A DNA stretch of 64,000 nt from Halobacteriovoraceae bacterium (GTDB lineage Bacteria > Bdellovibrionota > Bacteriovoracia > Bacteriovoracales > Bacteriovoracaceae): the NCBI GenBank assembly GCA_020635115.1, contig JACKAK010000008.1:170354-234353 (forward strand), in the 5' to 3' direction. Below, one piece after another: positions 1-8,407 of the stretch (position 1 is the first letter of the stretch; the number at the start of each line of letters is the position of its first letter). The position numbers and the translations under genes are program-made. A model generated the notes under the pieces. It had not been told where the DNA came from, did not search any database, and was given only the letters and a program-made list of their open reading frames with translations.

Positions 1-25
1 CGAAGGTAATAATCAAGTTAAAAAT

Positions 26-1249
26 ATGTTCAGATTACTAAGATTTCTAGAAGATACAATAGGGGAGTTATACACTAGGCCTAATCGATTGAGTTCCCTT
101 TCAGGTGTTCATCCGAAAATTACGAACAATCACTTTCCTTGGACACTTAATAACTCTAAATACAGTGATTTTGATGTCAGACAAGATCTTAAGGCGGGAG
201 ATATACTATTATGGAGAGGAGAAACAAGTGTTTCAGCGGCCATTGCTCGTATAGGAGGCCATTATCCTTCTCAATTTTCACATGTGAGTATTATTCATGA
301 AGTAAAAGGTAAGTTGCTAAATGTCGAAGCGGTTATAGAAGCAGGTACAATTAATTATTCAATTGATAAAATATTCAAAAAATCTTCAGCTCGAATGGTT
401 GTCTATAGATACCCAGATGAGAAAGTGGCCAGACTTGCAGCAAAATTCATTTTTGATAGAGCTAAACTCTATGAAGAGACTCACGGAAAATCTGTTCCTT
501 ATGATTTTACTTTCGATACAGAAGATTCTGCCTGTTGGTATTGTTCAGAATTAGTTCACTATGGTTACAAAGAGGCCAGTTATTATTTAGGCCTTCCTAT
601 ATTAGATATTCCGGCCTTTAAAACACAATTTGATATGAAAAATAGACAATTTCTTAATCATTTGGGAACAAATGCTTATGAAGGTTTCCAACCAGGGGAC
701 ATTGATTTAGACCCGAGATTTGAGCTTGTTGCTGAATGGCGTAATTATAATAGTGTTTATGATAATCATATCAAAGATATGATTTTTTCAAAAATGTATG
801 AGTGGATGGAAACTTACGAATACAATTTTATACCTAATACTAAAAATACAGTATTGGCATGGATCGCCTATAAAATAAGAAGGATGCCTTCGATTGGAAA
901 TATTCCTTTAATCAAAAAAAATATGTCTCTGGAGATGTCAATTGAAACACTGAGTACAATCATAACCATGGATTCGACTATGAAAACAATATTTAGTAAT
1001 GTTAGACCGAAATTGATTCAACACTTGAATGAAACGGGTTTTTCTATGTCGGCCAAGGAAATTATGGACCTTATAGAAGAATTTAGAGAAGTAGATCTTG
1101 AACTATATGTAAAACAACGTGGATTGTGTCAGGATTTATTTGAAAGCAAAAAACAAAATTTTCGTCGTGCAAAATTTCATAATAATCTCAGACCTAGAAA
1201 TCCTGAAAAAATTTATAGGTCTCAAAAAATCATTCTAACCAATTCATAA
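26..1249 (+). CDS. YiiX/YaeF-like permuted papain-fold amidase-like protein
   Basis: The protein has 407 residues from the first in-window ATG. The frame stays open to the left edge, so the true start may lie outside the window. The region after residue 52 (KAGDILLWRG) and the pair H86 (FSHVSIIH) and C173 (YCSELVHYGY) match the circularly permuted NlpC/P60 papain fold of the YiiX/YaeF (DUF830) group, where His precedes Cys. The family includes thiol amidases and peptidases of the cell envelope. No signal peptide is visible from this start. The C-terminal 180 residues are helical and not recognised. The fold is fairly secure; the substrate is unknown. Confidence 0.65.
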   Translation: MFRLLRFLEDTIGELYTRPNRLSSLSGVHPKITNNHFPWTLNNSKYSDFDVRQDLKAGDILLWRGETSVSAAIARIGGHYPSQFSHVSIIHEVKGKLLNVEAVIEAGTINYSIDKIFKKSSARMVVYRYPDEKVARLAAKFIFDRAKLYEETHGKSVPYDFTFDTEDSACWYCSELVHYGYKEASYYLGLPILDIPAFKTQFDMKNRQFLNHLGTNAYEGFQPGDIDLDPRFELVAEWRNYNSVYDNHIKDMIFSKMYEWMETYEYNFIPNTKNTVLAWIAYKIRRMPSIGNIPLIKKNMSLEMSIETLSTIITMDSTMKTIFSNVRPKLIQHLNETGFSMSAKEIMDLIEEFREVDLELYVKQRGLCQDLFESKKQNFRRAKFHNNLRPRNPEKIYRSQKIILTNS

Positions 1250-1319
1250 CTTGAATTTTTAAAGTTAGTTTTCGATAATTTTTATGTTGTATATCACCCA
1301 TTTTTCTGGAGAGAGAATT

Positions 1320-2390
1320 TTGAAAATGCTAATTTTTATATTTATGATGTATTCTTACTCAATTAAAGCAGAGCTCAAGGATTCCTCAATTAAACTTAAA
1401 GGTGATATTCGCTACCGAAATGAAAGAATGTCGTCTGGAACAGGCAGTTCTAAAACCACATTGAACAGAGATCGAATACGTGCAAGAATTAAGGCCAGTG
1501 GTAGTGTAAACGACCAAATTAAGGCAATTATTGGACTTGCAACTGGAAGTACTGGTACAAGTTCTATCACTTCGACAAACCAAACTCTAGAGGGAGGAGG
1601 ATCTAAAAAAAGTATCACTTTAGATTTGGCCTATATCGACTGGTCTATTTATAATGGAATTGGATTATCTGCAGGAAAAATGAAAAATTACATCTTTAGT
1701 CCTGTAAATAGTGATCTCATATTTGATAATGATTATACCCCTGAAGGTTTTTCAATTTATGGTGCGCATCAATTTGAACTTGTTGATTTTAATTATATTT
1801 TCTCAAGACATTGGATAAACTTCAAAGAAGATACTGCCAATATTATTCTTAATGCTCCACAGATATCACTTTCATATAAAGGCCCTGTTTTCATCAAATT
1901 TGGTGGAGGATTTTTAAAATATAGTTCTATTAAGAATGAAACAGTCATTGTTGACAAAGGAAATTCATTATCGGCCCAAAACAAATATTTAATGGGTTTT
2001 TCAATCTTGCAAATGTTCACAGAACTAGAATACACATCTGGTGACTATATGGTTAAGTTTTTTTACGAATTTGCCCACAATAAGGACGCGATAAAAGTCT
2101 CACCGTCAAAAAAATTTGAAAATAATGCTTATCTTCTGGGAACTCAACTTAGTTTCAAAAAGTTAAGTTTGATCTATGACTATAGATCAATTGAAAAAAA
2201 TTCAATATTAGGAGGTTTTGGTGAAGGTGACAGTTGTGGAGGAGTAACAACTTGTAGAGGCCATCGATTAAAATTGAAATATGGAATAACTCAAAACACC
2301 CATATCTCAGCGGTTTATTATGATATGAAAAACACGAACTCCAAATCTCACTATAATAAAATTCACACTGATTTTGAATTCAAGTTTTGA
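1320..2390 (+). CDS. Porin-like outer-membrane beta-barrel protein
   Basis: A signal peptide (MLIFIFMMYSYSIKAE) precedes about 330 residues of alternating strands ending in a C-terminal Phe (DFEFKF), as expected for a barrel inserted by the BAM complex. GGAGAG at 1308-1313 is six bases before a TTG at 1320 in the context TTG-AAA-ATG, so I prefer TTG 1320. The upstream ATG at 1284 has no ribosome site and would bury the signal peptide. The pattern of an N-terminal amphipathic strand and an LDLAYIDW stretch resembles putative porins of Bacteroidota and Bdellovibrionota. The substrate is unknown. Confidence 0.6.
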   Translation: MKMLIFIFMMYSYSIKAELKDSSIKLKGDIRYRNERMSSGTGSSKTTLNRDRIRARIKASGSVNDQIKAIIGLATGSTGTSSITSTNQTLEGGGSKKSITLDLAYIDWSIYNGIGLSAGKMKNYIFSPVNSDLIFDNDYTPEGFSIYGAHQFELVDFNYIFSRHWINFKEDTANIILNAPQISLSYKGPVFIKFGGGFLKYSSIKNETVIVDKGNSLSAQNKYLMGFSILQMFTELEYTSGDYMVKFFYEFAHNKDAIKVSPSKKFENNAYLLGTQLSFKKLSLIYDYRSIEKNSILGGFGEGDSCGGVTTCRGHRLKLKYGITQNTHISAVYYDMKNTNSKSHYNKIHTDFEFKF

Positions 2391-3203
2391 TTATTCTGAG
2401 AGATTTATATATTTGATATCTAAGTTAAATTTTACTTGAGAACTTGAACAATCGGTATTGATATCATCATCACCTGTAACAACAAAGCTCAAAGAATGAG
2501 CTGAATTCTTAAGATTTTCAAGCATGATTTCTTTAATTTTTTCAGAAGCAATTGAAACCTGAATGACTCCATCATTTTCAGTTTTAGGCCATCTACAGTT
2601 AGATCCAATATTTCTGCCAAGACAATATCCTGCCTCATGTATTACATTTCCAACGCTTGGTTGTTTGGCAGGTGTATAGATAAGTTTACTCCAATCATAA
2701 ATATAATAATCAAAGTGGGGATGTTTATCGAAAATCATTTTTTTGGTTCCAAATTCATCATAACCTTCAGAGACCATCCAGTTATTTGTTGCAACGACGG
2801 CATTATCAAGTAATAGTAAGAAGTCGTCGTCATAATTCATGCTTGATTGGGGAGAAGTAAATGAAATATCACAAATAGCAATATTTGGAGGTAGTTCAAA
2901 AACAACATTACGCTCAACTCTCGCTGTTATTTTTGCATTGATTCTGTCTCCATTATCTGCTGTATTCCAAGGACATGAACTATAATTGGCCCCAAAATTG
3001 GCCTCAATAACTTTTGAATTTACTTCACCTTTGCACAAATCTTTGATCACCTTAACTTGCTCATCTTTTTCGAGATCATCTAACTCATCAACAGTTGGGG
3101 CCTTTCCAAATAGGACCTCTTTGTCTTTGATAAAAAATTCAGACTGATCTGTACAAGATACATTCACGATTGTTAAGAATGAAATAAGTATTTTTCCCCT
3201 CAT
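2391..3203 (-). CDS. Predicted lipoprotein of unknown function
   Basis: There are 270 residues. The N-terminus (MRGKILISFLTIVNVSC) is a lipoprotein signal with a VNVSC lipobox, so export and lipidation at Cys17 are predicted. The mature part is acidic with several cysteines (for example GANYSSCPW and GYCLGRNIGSNC) and looks beta-rich. I recognise no family. It converges on the porin-like gene with no gap, and I see no terminator between them. There is no clear Shine-Dalgarno sequence upstream. Confidence 0.55.
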   Translation of the reverse strand: MRGKILISFLTIVNVSCTDQSEFFIKDKEVLFGKAPTVDELDDLEKDEQVKVIKDLCKGEVNSKVIEANFGANYSSCPWNTADNGDRINAKITARVERNVVFELPPNIAICDISFTSPQSSMNYDDDFLLLLDNAVVATNNWMVSEGYDEFGTKKMIFDKHPHFDYYIYDWSKLIYTPAKQPSVGNVIHEAGYCLGRNIGSNCRWPKTENDGVIQVSIASEKIKEIMLENLKNSAHSLSFVVTGDDDINTDCSSSQVKFNLDIKYINLSE

Positions 3204-3318
3204 AATTTAGCATGATAGCTCAAGCTATAAATTAATTATAATTCTATATAATTTCAGGGGGTTAATTTTAAGGAGATAGTGAATGATTGACCAATTTTCA
3301 AGGCATCAAATTTACAAA

Positions 3319-3763
3319 CTATAACGTCTGAATTATATCATAGGCCTTCTGTTTTTTGATTTTTTTTGCTTTCTTTAAAAGTTTTGTCTTTTCGTCTTTA
3401 CTCACTTGAAACTTATTACTAGTTATTAAAGTTTTTTAAAATAATATTATCTTTATCAAGAGTGCTTCGAACTATTGCATTATCTATAATTCTAAAATCA
3501 TCTTTTTGATCTTTAATAAATTTAATTATATTTTTTTGTTTTAAGGTTTTGATGAGTAAAGAATTATGATTTATGGATGAATACTTGGGTATCAAGTATA
3601 TTAAATAGACTAAATATGGGCGAGGTTGATTTGAGAAAGAAAATTCAATTTTTGTTATATCAATGTTTATGTAATTAACCTTTAATACAAATATTAACCA
3701 TTTTGAGATTTTACAAAAGTCAAAATCAACACTCTATGAGTTATAATTTCTATTATAACTCAT
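3319..3763 (-). pseudogene. Decayed gene: amber codon plus a poly-A frameshift
   Basis: Reading leftward, ATG at 3763-3761 follows a GGGAG ribosome site and gives nine residues, then an in-frame TAG at 3736-3734. The same frame stays open for 104 codons to a stop at 3421-3419. In an A6 run (T6 at 3432-3437 on the plus strand) a +1 shift joins it to a second open stretch ending KKQKAYDIIQTL at 3319. Together these would encode about 147 residues rich in Lys, Asn and Ile. I recognise no family. Open length and residue mix argue for former coding. The stops argue that it is dead or was misread in sequencing. The remaining bases of 3204-3879 hold only the dyad below and a 13-codon ORF at 3283-3324 with a good AGGAG. 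Confidence 0.5.
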
Positions 3764-3764
3764 A
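3735..3764. repeat. Perfect 13-bp inverted repeat with a 4-base loop
   Basis: TATGAGTTATAAT (3735-3747) and its exact complement (3752-3764) flank TTCT. There is no T-run, so it is unlikely to be an intrinsic terminator. It covers the start of the minus-strand pseudogene and lies 115 bases before the plus-strand gene at 3880, so it could be an operator for either. Confidence 0.6.
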
Positions 3765-3879
3765 ACATATATGACTCCCGATATGACTCATTAAAAAGGA
3801 TACCAAAACAAGATATTAACAAACCAATGAATCAACTGTTTGGCCTTGCAATATTACATTTGATAATAAAGGGGAATGC

Positions 3880-4140
3880 ATGCATCCAATAATGTTAATT
3901 GATGAAACTATTCATGACCCCAAATTAAAAACTTATCTACATAAAATGAATATCACCAATAATATTGGAGTCTCTCAAAAAAAAGAAATATTTGAAAAAC
4001 GCTTTCAGGCCCTCAAAGGCAGTCTAGTTCCAAGAGGTTTAATAATCTTTCCTACAGGATTTAAAAGTTTTACATATACGGAATATAAAGGCTGCTTACT
4101 CTTCCCAGATCAGACTTACCAATGTCAAACTATAGACTAA
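3880..4140 (+). CDS. Small hypothetical protein (86 aa)
   Basis: AAGGGG at 3869-3874 is well spaced for the ATG at 3880. An earlier ATG at 3876 runs into a stop after a few codons. The protein has no signal peptide or membrane segment. It has a mixed charged N-terminal half and a C-terminal half rich in Phe, Tyr and Gly (PRGLIIFPTGFKSFTYTEY). I recognise no family. It sits between two decayed loci, so it could be a surviving piece of a larger gene or a small accessory protein. Confidence 0.4.
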   Translation: MHPIMLIDETIHDPKLKTYLHKMNITNNIGVSQKKEIFEKRFQALKGSLVPRGLIIFPTGFKSFTYTEYKGCLLFPDQTYQCQTID

Positions 4141-4490
4141 TGTATTTGTCCTTCAAAAGTATTAAAAAAAATCGCCGAGAGTTGTCGACATTTCGTATCA
4201 AGCAGTATTTTAAAATTGGTTTTTCTAATTGAGTAACTGCAATTATTCTACTTTCTATTGAGAGTTGAGTCATGTCGAAATATTTATCGGATAATATTTC
4301 TAGCTTAAAACATCCAGGGAAATCACTTAAACTAGACCAATATCTCGCCTTTAGAGAAACTACCCTTCGGTATCCTTTTTATCTGATTCAACTCGACGTA
4401 AATACGCATGTTTGAATGCTTCGACGTCATTTAAACATTGGATATCACATATTAATAGATTTTTTTACTCTACATCTGCTTTTATTTGCC
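4130..4490 (-). pseudogene. Probable multiply frameshifted gene remnant
   Basis: No intact gene lies at 4141-4495. On the minus strand three open pieces can be joined by +1 shifts in an A7 run near 4460 and an A5 run near 4377. They read in sense through short segments such as DVEAFKHAYLRRVESDK, then SLKARYWSSLSDFPG, to a stop at 4132-4130. Residue mix (Asp, Glu, Lys, Leu, Ile) is protein-like. A competing plus-strand frame at 4272-4415 (47 codons) is also open. I cannot name a family. The strand call is tentative. Confidence 0.3.
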
Positions 4491-4495
4491 GATAA

Positions 4496-4717
4496 GTGAC
4501 TATGAATTTAATATGGCTAAATTCCCCTTTACCTCTTATAAACTCGAGCTACTATCAGTTTCAAAAATTAAAAGAAGCTGGATCAATAGCCTTTCAAATC
4601 AGTGTTTTGCTTGAAGCGGCAGAAAAAGTACATAAGGATAGTGCTGAGGTTATGGCCAGACCAGTGAACACAACTAGTGTACAAGTCAATTTGATGAAAA
4701 AACTTAATATAATATGA
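4496..4717 (+). CDS. Doubtful small ORF, possibly frameshifted
   Basis: The frame from GTG at 4496 gives 73 residues. Its second half (LLEAAEKVHKDSAEVMARP) looks like a real amphipathic helix, but the first half does not. A +1 frame opening with ATG-GCT at about 4513 (MAKFPFTSYKLELLSVSKIK) joins naturally to that helix if one base of the AAAATTAAAAG stretch near 4575 is dropped. That reconstruction gives a compact protein of about 65 residues, loosely like small helical motility-associated proteins. It ends one base before the end of msrA, which converges on it. Confidence 0.3.
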   Translation: MTMNLIWLNSPLPLINSSYYQFQKLKEAGSIAFQISVLLEAAEKVHKDSAEVMARPVNTTSVQVNLMKKLNII

Positions 4718-5308
4718 TTAATGATTCCAGATTTGATTCAACCTTTGATCTCTACCACAATTCCATCGATATAGTTTATATCTGACGGGATTTTTTTTAT
4801 AGTAATCTTGATGATATTCTTCATTGCCTTTCATTGGAAAAAAATCTGTTGTATCTAGTATCGCCGTTGCTATTGATTGGCCAGGGAATCTATTTTCAAT
4901 ACCTTTTTTGCTTTCTTGTGCTATTTTTCGTTCTTCTGAATTTGAGACAAATATTGCCGTTTTATATGTTGGGCCTTTATCACAAAATTGTCCTTCTGAA
5001 TCAAATGGATCTATATGTATCCAATAGTAATCTAAAAGTTCTTTGTAATTCAATTTCTTAGAATCGTAAGTTACTCTGACAACCTCATAATGGCCTTCAT
5101 GGTTCCCCCTATAAGTTGGATTCGCTTCTATCCCACCAGAGAAACCAGAACTAACATCTGTGACCCCGTTAAGCTTTTCAAAATCGGCCTCCATACACCA
5201 AAAACATCCACCTGCAAAAATAGCGGTTTTCTTCTCCGCAAATAATTGAGATTGAAATATGATAAAAATACAAATCAATTTTTTTATGACAGATAATTTT
5301 CCTTTCAT
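4718..5308 (-). CDS. msrA: Peptide-methionine (S)-S-oxide reductase MsrA, exported
   Basis: The enzyme reduces methionine-S-sulfoxide in damaged proteins. The catalytic motif GCFWCME (Cys35) and the conserved YEVVRVTYD, DPFDSEGQFCDKGPTYKTAIF and EYHQDYY-type segments identify MsrA clearly. The 196-residue protein starts with a cleavable signal peptide (LICIFIIFQSQLFA before EKK), so it probably repairs periplasmic or surface proteins. A C-terminal Cys (WNCGRD) may act as a resolving Cys. No msrB lies nearby, so reduction of the R form must be done elsewhere. Confidence 0.93.
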   Translation of the reverse strand: MKGKLSVIKKLICIFIIFQSQLFAEKKTAIFAGGCFWCMEADFEKLNGVTDVSSGFSGGIEANPTYRGNHEGHYEVVRVTYDSKKLNYKELLDYYWIHIDPFDSEGQFCDKGPTYKTAIFVSNSEERKIAQESKKGIENRFPGQSIATAILDTTDFFPMKGNEEYHQDYYKKNPVRYKLYRWNCGRDQRLNQIWNH

Positions 5309-5511
5309 TTTAATACTCCTTCGTATTTCAATATAAGTGTCCTCGTCACAAAAAATGTTACATTTTTTTCATAACTATCTGATTATAGAAGAACAATATT
5401 TAAAATGCATATCTTTACTTTAAATTGTAAAAACAAACATTTGTTTTTTGTTGGAATTTTTTAATTATTTTGATAATGGACTATGTTTTCTATGAAATAT
5501 TAGGTGTAAGA

Positions 5512-6111
5512 ATGAAGTTTGTTGTAATAACTTGTTTAATTGTATTCTCTTGGTCATCACAGGCGCAAAATAAAATATGTGAAAAAATTCTCAGGTCGTC
5601 TGATATAACAAATCACAAAGGTAGTGAATTAATCGCTGACTACATCAATCAAGTTCATAATAATTGGTTGCAAGTTTCTAATTCGAATTATAACTTGCAC
5701 TTTATTCACCCAAAGAAGCTTAGATTAAAAACATATGTTCAAAGTAAAAATGAATTGCATAAATATATAAAAGTTCAAAACCCGATTCTCAACCTCAATG
5801 GTCGCTTGAATATATTTGAGTTACTTTTTGAACAAAATTTATATAAAGACATAGGAGATTGGATTCTTTTAAATGGATTTAATCAAGACAAACTTGAAAT
5901 TGTCATCGCAGAAATTGAGATTAATAAATATAATGCGAAATATATAGATGCACTTAATATGTCTATAAGAGAAAATATAAAGATTTTGGGTGAAATCGGT
6001 TATATACCAGAACGTTTTCAAGAAACATTGCACAATGATACCGAAATAGATCATGACCCGTATTTGGAAATAATAATCAAATTAATAAATTATCTAAGAG
6101 TACATATTTAG
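5512..6111 (+). CDS. Secreted hypothetical protein
   Basis: I start at ATG 5512, which has AGGTG seven bases upstream and opens directly into a signal peptide (MKFVVITCLIVFSWSSQAQ). The in-frame ATG at 5470 would add 14 residues ahead of it. The mature part, about 180 residues, is mostly helical, with no cysteines beyond one near the mature N-terminus. I recognise no family. It reads divergently from msrA across about 200 bases with no clear promoter. Confidence 0.5.
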   Translation: MKFVVITCLIVFSWSSQAQNKICEKILRSSDITNHKGSELIADYINQVHNNWLQVSNSNYNLHFIHPKKLRLKTYVQSKNELHKYIKVQNPILNLNGRLNIFELLFEQNLYKDIGDWILLNGFNQDKLEIVIAEIEINKYNAKYIDALNMSIRENIKILGEIGYIPERFQETLHNDTEIDHDPYLEIIIKLINYLRVHI

Positions 6112-6534
6112 TCTCACTTGAAATCTCCTCAAATTTTGAGAGAACATTCATGTTAGTCTGTTTAAAAAGAATAAACACAATTTTAAAAGAGCGAGTATTT
6201 TTTTATAACTACACTCACAAAAAAGATGTTTACAGATAATAAAAATCTCTTTTTGCAAACTTCTAAGAGAAGTCCTACCGAAACGTCAAATGAAAAACAT
6301 GAATCACAAAATGAAGCGTTTTTATACACTAAAAATTCACTATATATAAAAATGAAAATAATTAGCACTCAAAATAACGAAGAAAAATGGGAAAACACAT
6401 TAGAAAATTTAGATAGATTTTCAAAATATTGATAAAATAGAAGTAAATAAACCCGAATATATATGAAGGTGATATCGTGAAATACTTCATGTCTAGCACT
6501 AACCCATTTGAATCTTATATAACAAAAGAATGAT
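6112..6534. other. Gap without a convincing gene
   Basis: The only plus-strand candidate is 6226-6432 (68 codons from ATG). It is Lys, Asn and Ser rich, with no clear ribosome site and no recognisable motif. The minus-strand frames at 6183-6368 and 6369-6665 are Phe and Ile rich mirror frames. I see no RNA gene, repeat or terminator. I would not annotate a protein here without homology. Confidence 0.4.
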
Positions 6535-6777
6535 ATGAGTAATAAAATCGTAAATGTACAAGCTCCTTTATGTCCAGAATGTGGAAATAGTATAGAAGTC
6601 AAACTTTCAAATATTTCGAATAATGAAAAGAAAATTGAATGTCCAAAATGTTTCGCAAAACTCATTGCCTATAGCGGTTGGGAAAATTTATTTGCAGGGA
6701 ATGAAGAAAGTCCAAACCATCCCGATCCAAAGATTCTGCTGAGATTTATTGATCCAAAGGCCAAGAGAAAGAAATAA
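6535..6777 (+). CDS. Small zinc-ribbon protein
   Basis: This 80-residue protein carries CPEC (residues 13-16) and CPKC (about 37-40) spaced as in a four-cysteine zinc ribbon, with a basic tail (DPKAKRKK). Such proteins bind nucleic acid or partner proteins, or act as small regulators. It has no signal peptide, so it is cytoplasmic. The ribosome site is weak (AAAAGAA). The cysteine spacing and globular length make it a real gene despite that. Confidence 0.6.
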   Translation: MSNKIVNVQAPLCPECGNSIEVKLSNISNNEKKIECPKCFAKLIAYSGWENLFAGNEESPNHPDPKILLRFIDPKAKRKK

Positions 6778-6797
6778 ATTCATGTATATATATTAAT

Positions 6798-7508
6798 TTA
6801 ATCTTCATTTTTAGGAACATTTTTCTTCATACGTTCAGCTAAATCTTTAACTATGTCTACTTTTTGTTTTTTAGTATTATTAGATTCAAATTGAGTCATA
6901 TAAACTTTAATATCAACTCGTTCTAAATTCATTTTAATCGTTTTAAAAATTTTTGGAATAATTTCTCCTGGAGTTTGTACATGATGAAGACCTCCACTAT
7001 AAATGATGACCATCTCTCCTTTTGAAATGAGAGGGAGAACATCTGCAATTCCACTTTTTATACTCATCTGTTTTCCATCTTTATCCAGTCCAGTTTTTCT
7101 CATCATGCGTCCTTCTGGTGCCATTGTCACGATGACTCGCTCTTTTTGAATTTTTTTTAAAAATAATTGCCAAGTTTCATCACGTTTCCTAGTAATTGAG
7201 ACCACCTCTGGTGCAAAATAGTTCCAAAATAGACCTACAATTGGCCTATTGATTGTAATGTCGGCAGCACAAGCGACCATATTTTTTGAAAATTCCCAAA
7301 GAACTCTAATGGGGACAGGCGCTAAAAAAAGAGGTTCATATAAACTGGTGTGATTTAAGAAAGCAATAATTCTCACATTTTTAAAATCATCAAAATTACT
7401 ACCATCTAACCAATTATATTCAACTTTATAAAAAATATTCGCAATTGCCTTTACAAAGAAAAGTATAAAAAAAGTCAAAAATTTTTTGAAACGTATAAAT
7501 TTAAACAT
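6798..7508 (-). CDS. PlsC-like membrane acyltransferase
   Basis: The 236-residue protein has a hydrophobic N-terminus, then NHTSLYE (H53 to E58), matching the HX4D catalytic block of lysophosphatidate acyltransferases except that Glu replaces Asp. PEGR follows at residues 131-134, matching the FPEGTR block that binds the glycerol-phosphate. Family members transfer acyl groups from acyl-ACP or acyl-CoA at the inner membrane during phospholipid synthesis. A Lys-rich C-terminus follows. The Glu substitution and low similarity outside the blocks leave the acceptor open. Confidence 0.65.
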   Translation of the reverse strand: MFKFIRFKKFLTFFILFFVKAIANIFYKVEYNWLDGSNFDDFKNVRIIAFLNHTSLYEPLFLAPVPIRVLWEFSKNMVACAADITINRPIVGLFWNYFAPEVVSITRKRDETWQLFLKKIQKERVIVTMAPEGRMMRKTGLDKDGKQMSIKSGIADVLPLISKGEMVIIYSGGLHHVQTPGEIIPKIFKTIKMNLERVDIKVYMTQFESNNTKKQKVDIVKDLAERMKKNVPKNED

Positions 7509-7639
7509 TGCCGCTTATTGTTTATAATGTTTATAGTGTACTCTTCGACCAAATCTTAGACAGCTTGAAATTTATATAGAATTCGAGAATATTCGAATCT
7601 ATTATGCTATAAGTTCTCCGTCTCTTTTTTGGAATACTT

Positions 7640-8404
7640 ATGAAATACATCATTATTTTGATATACTTATTTTATTCTAGTTGTTTTGGAGCTGCTCTTG
7701 AAGATCTGCTAGATAAAAAAAACCTACCAGAGAAGGCCAGTATAATAATTGTGGTTGGAACTTTTGATCCTGTACATGATAGACATATTGAAATCAATCG
7801 TGGGGCCATAGAACAAACTGACGCGGATTACCTCATTGTCCTGGCCAATGATAGAACTCTTCATAAACCATTCACTTCTACTCATATAGAAAGAAATAAT
7901 ATGCTTTTTGAGGCCTATAAAAATGATGAGAAAATTTTAGTCCCAAGAAACTATGATTTTTTTGGCCCTTCGATTACAACTCAAGTCTTAAAGTTTCTAA
8001 AGACAGTTTTTAAGGAAGTACAAATTCATGGATTGATTGGACAAGGTGATGTCAATAATTTCAAAAATAGAGTGGCATCTCATTTTTTCAAAGTCGACAA
8101 ATGGTATGTATCCTCAGTCTTACCACTGGATCAAGTTCAAATTCCGGATACTTTTGGAGGAGTACCTACTGTAGGTCTTTATATACCAACAGTAGCTGGA
8201 GACCCACATTCAACAGAGATTAGAGAATGGTTTAAAAATAATCAAAAGATATTTGAACTACCTGAAAAACTTCCAATTTCTAAAGAGGTTTTTGACTTTA
8301 TCAAAAAACAAGGGTTGTACTTAAAAGAAAAGAATTTTAAGAATGGCTCAATTGGATTTTGGCGTTGTCTTAAAATTATGTCAAAAGGTATGACAAGAAA
8401 TTAA
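7640..8404 (+). CDS. Exported NadD-like nucleotidyltransferase
   Basis: The core is a cytidylyl/adenylyltransferase Rossmann fold: GTFDPVHDRH (residues 40-49) corresponds to GxFDPxHxGH, GLIGQGD (131-137) to the substrate loop, and HSTEIR (190-195) to the C-terminal ISSTEIR nucleotide-binding block. A NadD-like tail follows (PISKEVFDFIKKQGLY). NadD makes nicotinate-adenine dinucleotide in the cytoplasm. Here the first 18 residues (MKYIIILIYLFYSSCFGA) form a signal peptide, so the enzyme should be exported. Arg48 replaces the Gly of HxGH, which may alter or lower activity. The fold is clear; substrate and activity are open. Confidence 0.7.
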   Translation: MKYIIILIYLFYSSCFGAALEDLLDKKNLPEKASIIIVVGTFDPVHDRHIEINRGAIEQTDADYLIVLANDRTLHKPFTSTHIERNNMLFEAYKNDEKILVPRNYDFFGPSITTQVLKFLKTVFKEVQIHGLIGQGDVNNFKNRVASHFFKVDKWYVSSVLPLDQVQIPDTFGGVPTVGLYIPTVAGDPHSTEIREWFKNNQKIFELPEKLPISKEVFDFIKKQGLYLKEKNFKNGSIGFWRCLKIMSKGMTRN

Positions 8405-8407
8405 CTA

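Noticed and set aside
2167..2188. Inverted repeat TTGATCTAT...ATAGATCAA inside the porin-like gene
   Set aside because: It is within coding sequence, imperfect at the centre, and can be explained by amino acid sequence.
3283..3324. 13-codon ORF with a strong AGGAG site
   Set aside because: It is too short to support. It overlaps the end of the decayed minus-strand gene and may be a truncated N-terminus.
3430..3445. TTAAAAAAC on the minus strand as a programmed -1 slippery site
   Set aside because: The -1 frame meets a stop within two codons, and the restoring shift is +1, so the heptamer does not explain the joined reading.
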